A DNA stretch of 64,000 nt from Corticium candelabrum (Eukaryota; Porifera; Homoscleromorpha; Homosclerophorida; Plakinidae), in assembly GCF_963422355.1 (NCBI RefSeq), contig NC_085104.1:5668298-5732297 (forward strand), given 5' to 3'. The notes beneath the pieces are model-generated. The model was not told where the DNA came from. It did not search any database and was given only the letters and a program-made list of their open reading frames with translations. Position numbers and translations under genes: made by a program. This document shows, piece after piece, positions 47,138 to 58,711 of this stretch. Within the stretch, counting starts at the first letter, position 1. Every line of letters starts with the position of its first letter.

Positions 47138-48156
47138 GTACACAGTCCCTTGGCACGGATCAGAGCTGATATCCTAGTCGGCATGCTGTTCACCAGGTCC
47201 TGGCACCTCTCAGAAGCTATCCTCTGCCACACGTCCTGGAGTACAGCCTTCAGCTGGGCCTTGCTGGTTGGCTGGTGATGTCAGACAGCTATTTTTAGGT
47301 TGCCCCACAGGGTCTCAATTGGGTTCATGTCTGGTGATTGCGGAGGCCAGTCCATCACCAGGAACATTGTTGGTCTGGAACCATTGTCTTGTTGAGACTG
47401 AGGTGTGGCGTGGAGCATTATCCTGCTGGAATGTGTAGTTCTTGCCATTCTGGAACGTCTCACGAGCTGCAGGTAACATTGTATCACGGAGAATAGCCTG
47501 ATACTTCTCAGAGTTGATTGTTCCATCACAGACAGTCAGCCTTCCAACTCCAGAACTTGACATGCACCCGCAGACCATAACAGATTCCGAGCCATGCTTC
47601 ACTGTGGGAATGATGCAGTCTTTGTTCCACTCTTATCCGGGCCTTCTTCGTACCCTCACATTCCCTGAAGTTGCAAACAACTGGAAACTGGATTTGTCAG
47701 ACCATAACACACGGTTCCACTGTCTCTGAGTCCATTTTTGTGCCTACGAGCCCAAGCCAGCCTCTTCCTCTTCTGGTCAGGTTTGATGAGTGGCTTCTTT
47801 CGGGCCTTGCATGACCTTAGACCATGGTCTAGCAACCTTCTGCGAGTTGTTCTGACGGAAGCAGTCACAGCGTCACCATTAGTCCATTCTTGGTGCAATT
47901 TTACTGCTGTTTTCTTCCTGTCTCGCAAGCTCATCATGCACAGGTTCCTGTTATCTCGAGCGGTGGTGACCCGTGGCCGTCCAGTGCGGCGCCTGTCCCT
48001 CACACTACCGGTTTGACGGAGTTTCTGGAGCAAGGTTGCAACGCCAGCAGGGGATTTATGAACCCTGCGAGCAATCTGGCGGCTGCTGAGACCCTCCTCA
48101 TGCAGCACCTGGATACTGATCCTCTCCGCCTCGGTGTAGTTCAGTGTCTTGACCAT
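47138..48156 (-). pseudogene. Tc1 transposase (DD34E), broken
   Basis: ATG at 48156 (MVKTLNYTEAERISIQ). An N-terminal paired-like DNA-binding region (HEEGLSSRQIARRV... GRPRVTTARD) follows. The catalytic motifs WSDKSSF, FQQDNAPRH and NPIETLWG give the D, D and E, about 34 residues between the last two. They lie in different frames: shifts occur near 47735, 47610 and 47390, and TGA near 47281 cuts the C-terminus (which reads on to LIRAKGLCTK and a stop). The enzyme is dead; TIRs could still be mobilised by a relative. Confidence 0.85.
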
Positions 48157-48332
48157 CGTGAGCTTGGTATGAGTCAAATTGCTCAGAAACTTCTGCTAGA
48201 TTTATAGCTTCACTTGTGCAATAAGATTGTGGTTTTAAATATAGTTTTATAGACTATTCTCTAGATGGCGACAAACACATCTGTAATGGAATACGTAGCT
48301 ATTGGTCAAATAATTGGTATACCAGGTTAAAG

Positions 48333-48749
48333 TAAAGGCCTGTCCACACTAGACCAGAATGGATTGCGATCCGATCGGGATAGCGAGCGTCCACACTGCA
48401 CTTTGAAAACGATACCTCCGCCTCATTTCGCTATCACGTGACTGATGACCGATGTGTATGTGTGGTTTCTTTGCTTGTAGAAAGCGTTGATACAGCGACG
48501 TAAGGTGAGCGAGAACAAAGACGAGTGAGGAGTGCTAGATGTTCCGACTACACGCATAGCGTACATGAAGGTAACGCCCACTATTTCTAATTGGATTCGA
48601 CCGATCGCGATCGAATCCACCTCGCGATGTGGATCGGACGGATTGCGATCGGATTGCGATCCGATCGCGATCAAGTTGCAAGTGTGGACAGCATTGCGGT
48701 TGGATTGCGATCGGATCGCAATCCAGTTGCCAGTGTGGACAGGCCTTAA
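48333..48749. mobile_element. PIF/Harbinger-like MITE H4, 411 bp with TAA duplication
   Basis: The element 48336-48746 starts AGGCCTGTCCACACTAG and ends CAGTGTGGACAGGCCT, flanked by TAA at 48333-48335 and 48747-48749. The interior is made of GATTGCGATC/GATCGCGATC words and inner copies of GTCCACACTGC and AGTGTGGACAGC. It lies inside the Tc1 element, so it inserted last of the three. Confidence 0.75.
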
Positions 48750-50124
48750 TTTTGTCATCCCTAGATCTGATAAAAATATTGGTGTATTATACTCTCTTTG
48801 AGTAAGCAGGTCATAATGTTCAGTGCAAGTTCTGGTGAGAACCATATCTTTCACTTTAACTATATTTTTAAGGTGTCCGACAACTTTTGGCCACAACTGT
48901 ACTGCCACCACTGGCTTCTTTATCGCATGCTTTCCAAAGGAAAGATCTTGACTACAGTTTAGTGAAGCTTCTTGTTATTGGTGTAATAGCTACTTTGGAC
49001 AAAGTGAAGACCACCCTTGGGCAACATTACTCTTCACTTCAGAGAGTAGTGGAGAAGATCTCCATGCCTTTGACATTTCTACTGTAATGGCTGATACCTT
49101 CAAAGCAGGTATATATGACCCATTTCTTGATGCTTTAATGTGTCATATTAAGAGATGCTTTCCTGACATCGATCTACTCTGCAGTATTTTTTATGTCAGG
49201 AGCTGGCCAGAGGTATGATCTGATGACTTCGGTAATGATCACCTGGATACCTTAGCTGATAACTATTCACCTACCATTGTAGACAAAGAAAAGTTACAAA
49301 AAGAGTGGAATTTATTCAGATAATGCTGTGCCGCATCCTCATCTGATTCTTTGCCATACCAAGCCATGGGGGCACAAGAAATGATGGATCCACAATTGTG
49401 AAGAAAGAGAACCTTTTGCCAGTGTTTCCAAACATTTGTAACCTTGCAGCCATTGCCCAGCTAATCCCTGCTTCTACTGCTGACTGTGAGAGGGGGTTTT
49501 CTGCACTGAATAGGATAAAGACACCTCTGAGAAACCATCTGAGCAACAAAAATCACAGTGCAGCTGCTGTTTATCTATTGAAGGTCCTTGTTTAGAAGAC
49601 TTTGACTTTAACGCTGCATGTCTGGAGTGGGCTTCCAAGAGGAACAGACGCATTACAATATTGAACAGAGTCAGCATAATTAATTATACAGCAGACAGTT
49701 TGTAAGATTGAACAGTTTTGCTTATTGCTCTCTACCTTAGCAGCAACCTTAGGATATGAAGTCAGTCATTGTTTGAAATAGTATGTCATTGTGTTTATGC
49801 ATTTAATTGTGTCACAGTGTGTATGTAGCAAGCGTGCACTGCTACTTAGTAGACTAGTGAACAGGTTTGTCAATGCATGGTTGCAAGTCACAGCATTATC
49901 TTCAACAGTTGTCCATGCTAAATGTCCGTACCCTTCCAGCTAATGGGGTTACTGATAGCCGACAGCCTGTAAACAGCTAGTATAGGCGATTTTCAGCGGC
50001 AAGTCTAATATACTGATAATAGATTAGTATTGCAATTGGGACTTTGTCATGACATCATTGGATGGACGTAGTCTTAGGGGAGGGGTTAGTGCTACGCTTT
50101 CCTGAAATCCTGAGGAGAACCCTG

Positions 50125-51050
50125 TAAATGCAACTGGGCTATTGATGTATACTGCTTGAGCTTGTTTACTGTGGGACTATTTTTATCAGTTTCCAAGCAA
50201 TGGAGGTTTAGCTCTACATAGACATTTAACAACTGCAGGCAGTGTAAATGTACTCAAAGCCATCCTAACTCCCTATCTTGTTGTTTTAGCTGATGCTGTG
50301 ACTCATTGATCTGGTACACTTTTTGTGTTTCATTTTTATTCAGTGCAGTTTGTGGTGGACACTCATTGCTTATGACTTGACTCCAACAATAGTCTGAATA
50401 TGCATGTCACATGGATCTGATATTATTTGGTCATATTACAAAATTTGCGGTTGTGATGGTGCTACAATTGTAGGTACATGTTTATTCACTGGGTCTTCCT
50501 ATATATCACACGCACTAGAATCGTCAAGTAGGTTATGTTGCTTCTCATAAGTCAACTCGAAGGACACTTTAATCCATCAGTCAGCATATATTGAGCTACT
50601 ATTTCAGTGTAGATTTAGCTGCATTACAGAGACCTACAACATGGTACTGATTGTCAAAGAAATGTTTCAGTGTGCATGATTTTATGTCTGGCTGTTTGTC
50701 AACTATGCAGACAACAGCAGCAGGGGATTTTACATATGTTGCCAATAATATACACACGACTTGAGTATCTCTAACAGTACTCTATTTGCATTGTGCAATC
50801 AGAATGAACAGTTGTTCATTGAAGCCCCAGTGAATGCTATGAAACACTATAGTGCCTGTGGGTCTTTTTTGTGACTGTGTTGTCAAATGGATTTCATTTA
50901 TTAATTTAAGCCACATCTCCCTCTGTGGTATTCACAAATACATGTTAGCAAAACTAAATGCTGAATACAGCAGATTAATGGAACTTTTGTTATTGTACCA
51001 GAGTTGCTTTTTAAAGACATGTGCTTAATAGGTAATACAATGATTTTTAG
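50125..51050. other. Rest of SNRNP48 intron 2, no feature
   Basis: AT-rich, intron-like; no repeats or coding signal recognised apart from the exon 3 acceptor at its end. Confidence 0.5.
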
Positions 51051-51120
51051 ATGTCAGTTAAACTTGAAGGCTCCGAATTCTTCTACCAAAAGTCTAAACA
51101 AGTGGTGACAATCAAGACAG
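51051..51120 (+). CDS. SNRNP48: SNRNP48 exon 3
   Basis: Acceptor TGATTTTTAG, then 70 bp reading MSVKLEGSEFFYQKSKQ and VVTIKT, then the donor GTTAGT, phase 1. The start is phase 0, as exon 2 requires. The FFY followed by a TIK-like strand corresponds to the region just after the finger in U11-48K (EFFYE...). This makes intron 2 9552 bp. The next exon was not identified with confidence; 52929-52973 is one weak possibility. Confidence 0.65.
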
Positions 51121-51239
51121 GTTAGTGTTACAGGTTCTGTGGATGTAGCTTTCTTATAATTTATTTTATATTTAAAGGCTAATGAGTTTTAAATACTATT
51201 CTGAATGGAATAGAATAGAGTGAATGGGACCACAAGGAG

Positions 51240-51385
51240 TGGTTGTTGAGGAGTACTGTGCTTCCTCAAATAGAAGGAGCGGCTTCTATTTTCTTCAGGT
51301 CACAAATCCATGTGGTTTCTATTCAAGGGTGGCTTTTATTCTAGGGCAGTTCCTATTCGAAGGCGGCTTCTATTTCCGATAGTGT
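51240..51385. repeat. Degenerate GGCGGCTTCTATTC tandem words
   Basis: GGAGCGGCTTCTATTTTC, GGTGGCTTTTATTCTAGG, GCAGTTCCTATTCGAAGG and GGCGGCTTCTATTTCC follow one another with spacing of about 25-45 bp. No gene. Confidence 0.45.
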
Positions 51386-51444
51386 CAATGAATGGTAGCT
51401 CTGTTCATGCTAATTTGTTCTCAACAGTCAAATAAGTTGCTTTA

Positions 51445-52087
51445 TACCCCGTTTACACGAGCACGCATAGTGAGCCAAGTCGAGCGAAGTCGCGCCAACT
51501 TGTGCCAGCCCAGTATTCCGGCCTGTGCTTACACGACGCACTCTGTAGAAGGAAGCCAATGTGTGTCATCAACGTGCATTAGTTACGTGAGCTTGACATA
51601 GCTTGCGTTAGCTCACGTTTCCAATGGACAGAAGCCAATCTGCTTACGTTTTTCTCTATGGCTTTACAACAGTCATATCAAGAATGTGTAGGACATATAC
51701 GAGATGTCATGGTCTATTGCCAGGCGAATATTGCGTGCATGCAGCAGCGGAGTTCAAAAACTGAACTTCTTCCTCATCTTGGTCGCTCCATAAATTGGAT
51801 AAGACACAGAGTCTGTCTCGCTCCATGCTATTGCACTATTTTCGCACGGAAGTATGATGCGGCGGAAAGGGGTCTGGCTACGCAAGAGTACCAAATGAGC
51901 ATGCACGGCTCGTTTCGTAGCACGCTATGCGTTTACACGATGTACTTGATTCGAGCCAGCCTGAGCTGGCGCACGCGAGCAAACTTGAAAGCTGAGCATT
52001 ATGATAATGCAAAAAACATCGTACGAGACGTTTTCTTCAAATGACTTCCATTATGTGTAGGTTTTGTTTTACCGCTTCGTGTAAACT
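51445..52087. mobile_element. Degenerate TIR element related to the Harbinger-like MITEs
   Basis: CCCCGTTTACACGAGCACGC at 51449 resembles the MITE ends (G-TT-ACAC). GTTTACACGA recurs at 51930, and the reverse complement CGTGTAAAC at 52078. AGTCGAGCGAAGTCGCGCC fills the left interior. At 51850-51893 it holds a fragment of the foldback element terminus (GGGGTCTGGCTACGCAAGAG). Boundaries are uncertain. Confidence 0.3.
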
Positions 52088-52089
52088 TT

Positions 52090-53320
52090 GATATTTGTGT
52101 AGGCGAAAGTAAAATGTGCTTTCGCATCACTGACTCACCTCCAATCGATGGCGAAAAGCACACATACGGCGATGGTTTGGCTGTAGAATGAAGGCACTTT
52201 GTGTCACGTGATTATGTGCAGTGTTGCACGTTTCCGTGTGTTTTTGCATCACGCAAGCCGTTTTGTACTGTAGTATGGCCTCCATTCGTAGAAAGAAACA
52301 CGAGGAAAGTGCGAAAGACCGAGCGATTGCAAGTCGCTCAAGTCGATCATGTGGAGTCTGCAACGTACAAACAACTGAGTCGTGTATGAACTGTAACTTG
52401 TTCTCTTTCACTATTAGGGTCACCTGAAGCGTCTAGATCCGTCTCTTGTGTGCTCTCATAGTTGGCCTCGGAAAGCAAGACCAAAAGAATGCGCCACGCA
52501 ACACAGCAAGCGTTCGGTCCGCTGCCCAAGGCCTTACTGCGCGTGCGTCAGTCGGTGAAGTGCTCTTTTAGTGTGTATCTTGATAGTCATGCCCCCTTTT
52601 TGCTGGTTCTTCTGTAATTATGAACTTCTTATGGATGAGACATTGTCATTGTTATTGAATGCTTCCTCAGATGAAGATTATCCAGCAAGTTGTGTAAGTT
52701 TGGTGAGGTCCCATTGGGATTCTGATGTCTATGCATGAGCATCACTATATTTTGCTAGGAAAATGTGAGATTTGCATGCAGAGGAGTGTGTGTGTGAGCT
52801 TGCCACACCTGCTGGGCTTCCGCTAGCAGAGAATGCTACAGATGTCATGATATATCTGGAAACTTAGATCATGTGTGTCTTTACATTGTGCAACGAAAGC
52901 AGTAAATTCCAGACAGCTATTGCAAGAGCATACTTTATTGCGCCAATAGTAACAGGTACGTTGTTTGAAAACAACTCACACTAAAGTTGAGTGCAACTCT
53001 TTACAATCTGTGCACATAAATCATTAAGAATCTTTGTTTATTAGAACATAGAATGTAAAGTACAGTGCTACTTAAGAAGTTTCATCTTGTAGCAATTTTT
53101 TGTTTTGGAGAAACTTGATTTTGTTCTACAGAAATCAAGTTTGCATGGGAGGGTTATCTGTTGTTAGGGCCTTTGAGGCAGTCATCTGGACAGTGTCCCT
53201 CTATATGAGACGTTCTAATTAATAAAGTTAAGCTGACCACCCTGTTCTCTGCAAGGGCATATTAGATATGAATATTACTAATGGTTATTAAATTTCTATT
53301 ATTATTAGTTGTAGTTAATA
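52090..53320. other. No supported gene
   Basis: Some exon-like segments (52600-52700 before GTAAGT, and 52929-52973 before GTACGT) are open in more than one frame and could not be placed in SNRNP48. Otherwise intron-like. Confidence 0.3.
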
Positions 53321-54411
53321 TATTTATCGTTGTATGCATTCATGAAGTATATCTCATTCACCCCGTTCTAATTTATTATGAAGTGTATCTCTGAAGAATT
53401 CTCATGAAGAATTTCATTTAGAGTTATATCCCGTTCAATGATATCTCGTTCTGAGATTATCGATTATTAGTTAATATCCCGTTGAAGACAAAACATGTAA
53501 CCGAGTGTCCCGCTTCACAAATTCGTGTTGATTAGATTATTGATTGTTAGTTATATTTCATTGAAGACAGTTAAAAGACCCGGATATGTGCAAAAATATC
53601 TTGCCTTTTTCGACATCCCGACACTAAATGACACGTATCGTCTGATGTCAGGAACGGGCAGTCTAAATTCGGTGGAGATCTGATGGGCCGTCTCAGAGAA
53701 ATTCGCACACGAGTGGAGGTGGGTTCGATTGGCCTAAAACGTCACAGATCATGGAGTCTAGCGCACTTTCCCAATGACGCACTTTTGCTCTAGACGCTGA
53801 AAGAAACTTGCCTGTGCATGGTTCTATGCATCGTACGGTTTCTAAGACATTGAGAAAACTTTAGTCTGTTTTGGTGCCATTTTGAGATTTCCAGCGAGTC
53901 TCTTGTGACATCTTCGATTGTGATGTAAGACGACAAGGGTCGAAACGTAAATGCATGTATACGCAGGACCCACATGAACAAAGGCCTAGTTTGAGGTCGT
54001 GTTGTCACTTCAAATATGTTGCTGGCGTTGCGGGGAACAGGTGTATCGAAAGTGACAGGAATTCGATTTGTCTACATGGCCAAACGAAGGGTAGGCGTTT
54101 TTTCAAGACCCGGAGATGCAAAAATATCTTGCTTTTATGGATGTCGCCTGCAATAAACAATATATGCTCCACGCTTACCATCCGATGTCGGGAACGGGCA
54201 GTTTAAATTTGGTGGAGATCTGATATGCTGTTACAGAGATGTTTGGGCACGAGCTGAGATGGGTTTTATCGGCTGGAAATCGTATCGTTGCGGGAGAAAT
54301 CCGGAAGATAACAACAGCTTCACTTTCGACCTCTATGGATTCAGCGTGCACGAGCTGAATTTGGTGGTGCTGCGACTTGCCGTTATGGAGATACGCGAGT
54401 ACATAGACGTG

Positions 54412-54494
<83 letters not shown>

Positions 54495-55770
54495 CTCTCC
54501 CATATAGATTTAGTTTTTAAATTTTAGTTATGACATTGCTTGTTAGTTGATGATTTATACTTGTGACACGAGCATAACAATACTTGTATCTCTATATATA
54601 AAGGAGAGCTGTCTATGTGTCTGTCTGTGTGTACGCGCATATCTCAGCTGCTTTGTGTCTGATCTCTGCCAAATTTGGCCGAAACTGCTCGGGCTGATGG
54701 TGACGTGGCTGGATTTGGAGTGCACGGTGTCTCCTCTTGAGGAGTCGACTCGAGCAAAAATTCCTTGACGACGCGAATGGTACACCTTTTGGTTCATTTG
54801 AATGCACGCCCACACCAGTCCCGTGTGGACTGTATGCGTCACCGTCCTTTTCAACGCTTCCGGCGATCGATGATTTCTTGCCAATTGAAGCTGCTGCTGT
54901 AGTGCTCGTGTTTCTCTCCAAATTCTGATTGCATTTGCACCGAATCTGACCTAAGCGTTTCCAGCACCGAACGCTACACATGGAGAGTGTTGATTTCTAC
55001 CAAAAAACGCGAGAAAAGTAAGATTCGAAGTCATTCAGCACGTGTGTCAAGTAATCTACGAGTGAGTAATAACTGCACGTGACTTGATATATAACTCTTC
55101 AACGGGATGTTAGCTAACAATCAATAATCCAATCAGCCTGGGCAAAGAATGGGATCTCATCTAGGAGGAAGCGATTCTTCGGAAGTTTGCCCAACAATCG
55201 GAGTGTATATGTGGGAATTTGTGTTAGTTTCTCAGAGGGGATATCATTGAATGGGATATAACCCTAAAGAAATTCTTCATGAGAATTCGGTCCCGCTGCT
55301 AATTCTTCAGAATGGAGTAAAAATGCATGTGAACGAGATACTTAATGATAAATTGTCACAACAGGATACTCATACAACAACATAAATTGGCATACAACAT
55401 TAAATTAATTAACTAACAACTAATAATCTAATCTGCTTGTGCAGAGAACGGGCCACTGAGCTAGTCTCCAAATAACCGCAAGTTGCAGTGCTACCTAATG
55501 TTGCTCGGTATACCAAATCGGTTGAGCTTAACAGTGAAGGTGTTATCATTTTCCAGAGTTCTTGTGGGACAACCAATCACAGTCTCCACTCATGCATGAA
55601 TTTCTCTAATATGACGCATCAGATTCCACTGAATTTATACTGGCCATTCCTGACTTTGGACCGTACGCACGGAACAATTATTACCGGCGACGTTGATAAC
55701 AGCAAGATATTTTTGACCATATCTGGGCCTTTTAAATATACGCCTACATGTACCTTCGTTTGCCCGTGTA
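53320..55770. repeat. Inverted and tandem repeat cluster
   Basis: Two families. S: 53340-53580 (plus) and 55070-55440 (minus) share GAATTCTCATGAAGAATTTC, GTTATATCCC(A/G)TTCAATGATAT and TTATTGATTGTTAG. R: 53575-53740 and 54085-54290 (plus) and 55530-55760 (minus) share GACCCGGA, CAAAAATATCTTGC and (AA/TA)TTC(G)GTGGA(G)ATCTGAT. A (CA)n tract is at 54421-54491. Non-autonomous DNA element(s) are likely, class unknown; TATATAAAGGAGAGCTGTCT followed by CTGTCTGTGTGTACGCG at 54594 resembles Helitron-associated non-coding repeats. Confidence 0.55.
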
Positions 55771-56180
55771 TACATGCGTCGAATAGTTGCCATGTTCACT
55801 ACACTTGTTTCCTACACAAACACAGCTAGTAACGTCTTCGAAGTGATGGCGTCTAACAGGATTGTCGAAATGGCTGCGTGACGAGATGCAAATTTGCCAA
55901 TACAGGAACCACTTATCTGGGTGAGAAAGTAACTGCACGTGACGTTCAGGTTTCTGCTGCCCCGATATCTATTTCTGCAGGAAACGTGCTGCTAATTTCT
56001 CGAAAAACTCAGTTACATTTATATTTATCTTCAACGGGATATTGAATTAAGACTTTCCAATAGATTCATGTGAATGCACACCCACACCAGTTCAGTGTAG
56101 ACTGTACGTGTCATCGTCTTTCGTAACACTTCCAGCTATCAAAGATTTCTTGCCAATTGAAGCCTTTCTTTTAGTGCTTG
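54788..56180 (+). repeat. Direct repeat pair 54788-54915 and 56064-56180
   Basis: Both read TTCAT(T/G)TGAATGCAC(G/A), CCCACACCAGT, (T)GT(G/A)GACTGTA, then ATTTCTTGCCAATTGAAGC. Roughly 80 percent identical by eye; no shared open frame. Confidence 0.5.
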
Positions 56181-56235
56181 CGTAGTCAGTAACTGATTCT
56201 CTGAACACTTGATGTACAAATTCAACCATGGAATG

Positions 56236-56845
56236 CAGGGGCGTAGCGTCCAGTCCGACCGGTCCGGCCATGGCCGGACCGGTTTTTGAAATATGCACTT
56301 TCGCCAGACGCTCAATGGCATCAACTTCCGTTTTAAGGGTATAGCCGATTAAATAAGTAATATATTTCTGCTCATGCAGTACTTTGTGCGTCGGCCTTGC
56401 GTTCTCCAGACGTCAGTTGAAGGTACTGTACAGGCTCGGAGACCTAGCCGATGCGAGGCTAAGATGTGTGCAGGTAATGCACGGAGGTCCGAGGCCGCTA
56501 AAAAGACCCGTTCATCTCAGAGCCGCCGCATCTATCAGGAGCAGACCTGTGAGATTAGGAGTCTAGCAAGTTGTCGAAGTAGTTGTCTGTCTAAAACAGA
56601 CACTTTGTCGATCAGTTCGTGCTTAAATGAGTTTATGGCTGGTAGTGAGCACAGACTTCGCATTTTTGAAAAGTTCGATTAAGGTTATGAGCAGCAATAA
56701 GTATCAGTTTTAGAATTAGACATGACTGTCATTATAGTTCTCGTTAATTAAAGTTGTCCCGCCCATCTACTAGCGTGCGCTACATTGTCCAGCCCACTAG
56801 CGCGCGCTAGGCCGGACCGGTTTTCATTTACTTCCTACGCCCCTG
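56236..56845. mobile_element. TIR element of 610 bp with GAATG duplication
   Basis: CAGGGGCGTAGCG at 56236 faces TCCTACGCCCCTG ending at 56845, flanked by GAATG on both sides (56231-56235 and 56846-56850). Inner ends also pair: GGCCGGACCGGTTTT occurs in both, inverted only for part of the sequence. Two overlapping open frames (56374-56682) are Arg/Ser-rich and unrecognised. The end sequence is of the CAGGG type seen in hAT, but a 5-bp duplication is unusual for hAT, so the superfamily is open. Confidence 0.6.
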
Positions 56846-56850
56846 GAATG

Positions 56851-58614
56851 TGAAGAAAATGTTGATAGTGTCTTTTTATAAGATTGAACCACTCAATGTG
56901 AGAAATTAGGATGTAAGCAATGATAGCAATACAAATACTTTGGAACTAGCTCGTGACGATGGTTAATCTCAGTTTGCATGCTGCTGGTCTACTGTGAAGG
57001 CCTCTGATAGGTTTCACATTTATGCACATAAGCATTGTCTTAGCCTGTAACTATCATTTGAAAAAGCCTAGTACGAAATAGACTATGATTACATGCTACA
57101 CACCTGCCTTGCATGACTGCATTGCTGTGGAATTTATATTATAAGGCTTATTTGGGTCACATGGCCTGTAGTGTGACAACTATTATTGAAATACAATGTC
57201 CAGAAGCACGTCAAAAGGTTAGAATACATGATTTGTTGAAATTTGGAATCAAGTGAGAACTTGCATTGCCAAAAACGTTGCAGGAATATCTGAACATTAC
57301 TTCTCAGGGATAGCGGCAAGCACCGGTCTTGATGTGATAATCATTTCCACAAGAATTGTGTGCTGAACGAAGAAATGCTTGCTACAAACTGTAAATAGTG
57401 TACAATCAAAACTATAGTGATGAGCTTGCTGATTACTGAGTTATTGATTCCTGCTATTACCTGACACAACATTCTTAAACTAGGTTGGTGATAGGCATGT
57501 CTGTGGTGTTCTTTCAACCATTGGATGCATAGTTTCATTGTTCTCAAAGTTTTGGTGCAAATGTTGGGTGCAAGCTTTGAGTGCTATTTTATGTCAAGTA
57601 CAAGTTCATGCATTTGTTTTTGGAAATGGTAGTTCAAAAGTGTGCGTTATAGAGTCAGAGGATGGTGGATAATACAATAGAGCAAGGACGTAAGTCCAGA
57701 TGCCTTTGGCGAAGTTTGATTAGCTAGACAATGTTGTATAGATTTTGTCTAATGACAAGTGAATGTAGAGTACTTTTTAACAAGATCGTATTTGTCATTT
57801 CTAGAAGGTAGTGTTGCAGGTGCTTGTGCAAGACCCACTATTGCGTGGTCACTTGTTTATGTTTCTTGCCGTCTGTTTCTTACTTATTCTTATTCTCACC
57901 ATCTGATTTACTTACATTTTTCTGTGCATAATTCAAAGTTTAGAAACCAAAATACAGTTTGTTGTGTTTTCCCTGCATGATTTGACATGAGGTTAGTCTT
58001 GACATCTCTTTGATGCATTGCTATATGCGGTAGCTGATCTTGTAAACAATTCTTGGAGACCATGTGTTTTTGACATTTGCTGCATATTTTAGTAAAATAT
58101 GTAAGTTTTGTCACTGTGTAGGCCAAGCCTTTGTTCATGGGCAGTAGAAGTTTGATCAGCCATTAACTAATATTGACTGGCCATAAGCACTGTATAATTA
58201 GTAAAATATGTACCTAGTGAATAATGATGATAATTATTTTGGGAAAATGCAGTTATCGTTGTGATCTAGAACTAAACTCAGTATGTTCATCACTTATTAT
58301 TGTCAACATTCTTTTATTGATTTTTAGTACGTCAATAAATACATCCACACAGCATTGGGCATAGCAGAAAGTGTTCTTTAGTAGCTCCATAGATGTTCAC
58401 TTCTGGAGCTCTAGATGCATTTTCTTATGCCCACATTTCAAATAGCTGGCAGCACAAAATAGGCAGTTTCTGTCTGTATCCACTGCAACTGGCAGCATGC
58501 TTATAGGGCCATCAAGTGCATACAGGAGGAACTGTTTGTGCACACTGAACTCATGCTTATGTTTTATTAATTAATATTGGCTTTGTATCAGTCAATGCCC
58601 TTTTCAAAACTATG

Positions 58615-58711
<97 letters not shown>

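Larger units (their letters stand above)
46864..48899 (-). mobile_element. Tc1/mariner element, 2036 bp, in the hAT transposase
   Basis: TIRs read GGCCAAAAGTTGTCGGACAC inside both ends (27 bp overall, first bases CAGCCGT and CAGTTGT). TA flanks both ends (46862-46863 and 48900-48901), a Tc1 signature; removing one TA and the element restores the hAT frame at the junction. It carries a transposase on the minus strand and a 411-bp MITE at 48336-48746. Confidence 0.93.
45500..49690 (+). pseudogene. hAT transposase (ZNF862/ZMYM-related type), broken
   Basis: ATG at 45500 starts MSADIRAYF. Then follow a TTF-type zinc-finger region (about 45670-45900), the DUF4371-like core (CDQTTGIAVIKEV, FGSEGAAVMTGGRGGV, AHRLELAAGQ, DVRWLSHDRAV), and the C-terminal dimerisation segment (IPASTADCERGFSALNRIKT at about 49465-49525). 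The frame shifts near 45840, 46170 and 46510. A TA-flanked Tc1 element cuts it at 46862, and the protein resumes in phase at 48900 (PPLASLSHAFQRKDL). Other shifts follow near 49090-49400. Tri-domain layout is as in the hAT-derived host genes ZNF862 and ZMYM, but here the copy is a dead transposon. Confidence 0.8.
45102..50124 (+). mobile_element. hAT element containing a nested Tc1 element
   Basis: CAGGGTTCTCCCCAGG at 45102 faces CCTGAGGAGAACCCTG at 50109-50124, hAT-type TIRs. The transposase-like reading frames lie between. Of 5.0 kb, 2.04 kb is the Tc1 insertion. An exact 8-bp target duplication is not seen (CGTGAATG left, TAAATGCA right; ATGCA recurs with an offset). The whole element sits in SNRNP48 intron 2. 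Confidence 0.7.

Noticed and set aside
52929-52973. Possible SNRNP48 exon 4
   Set aside because: An AG-bounded 45-bp segment joins exon 3 in phase and ends at GTACGT, but it is open in another frame too and likeness to U11-48K is weak.
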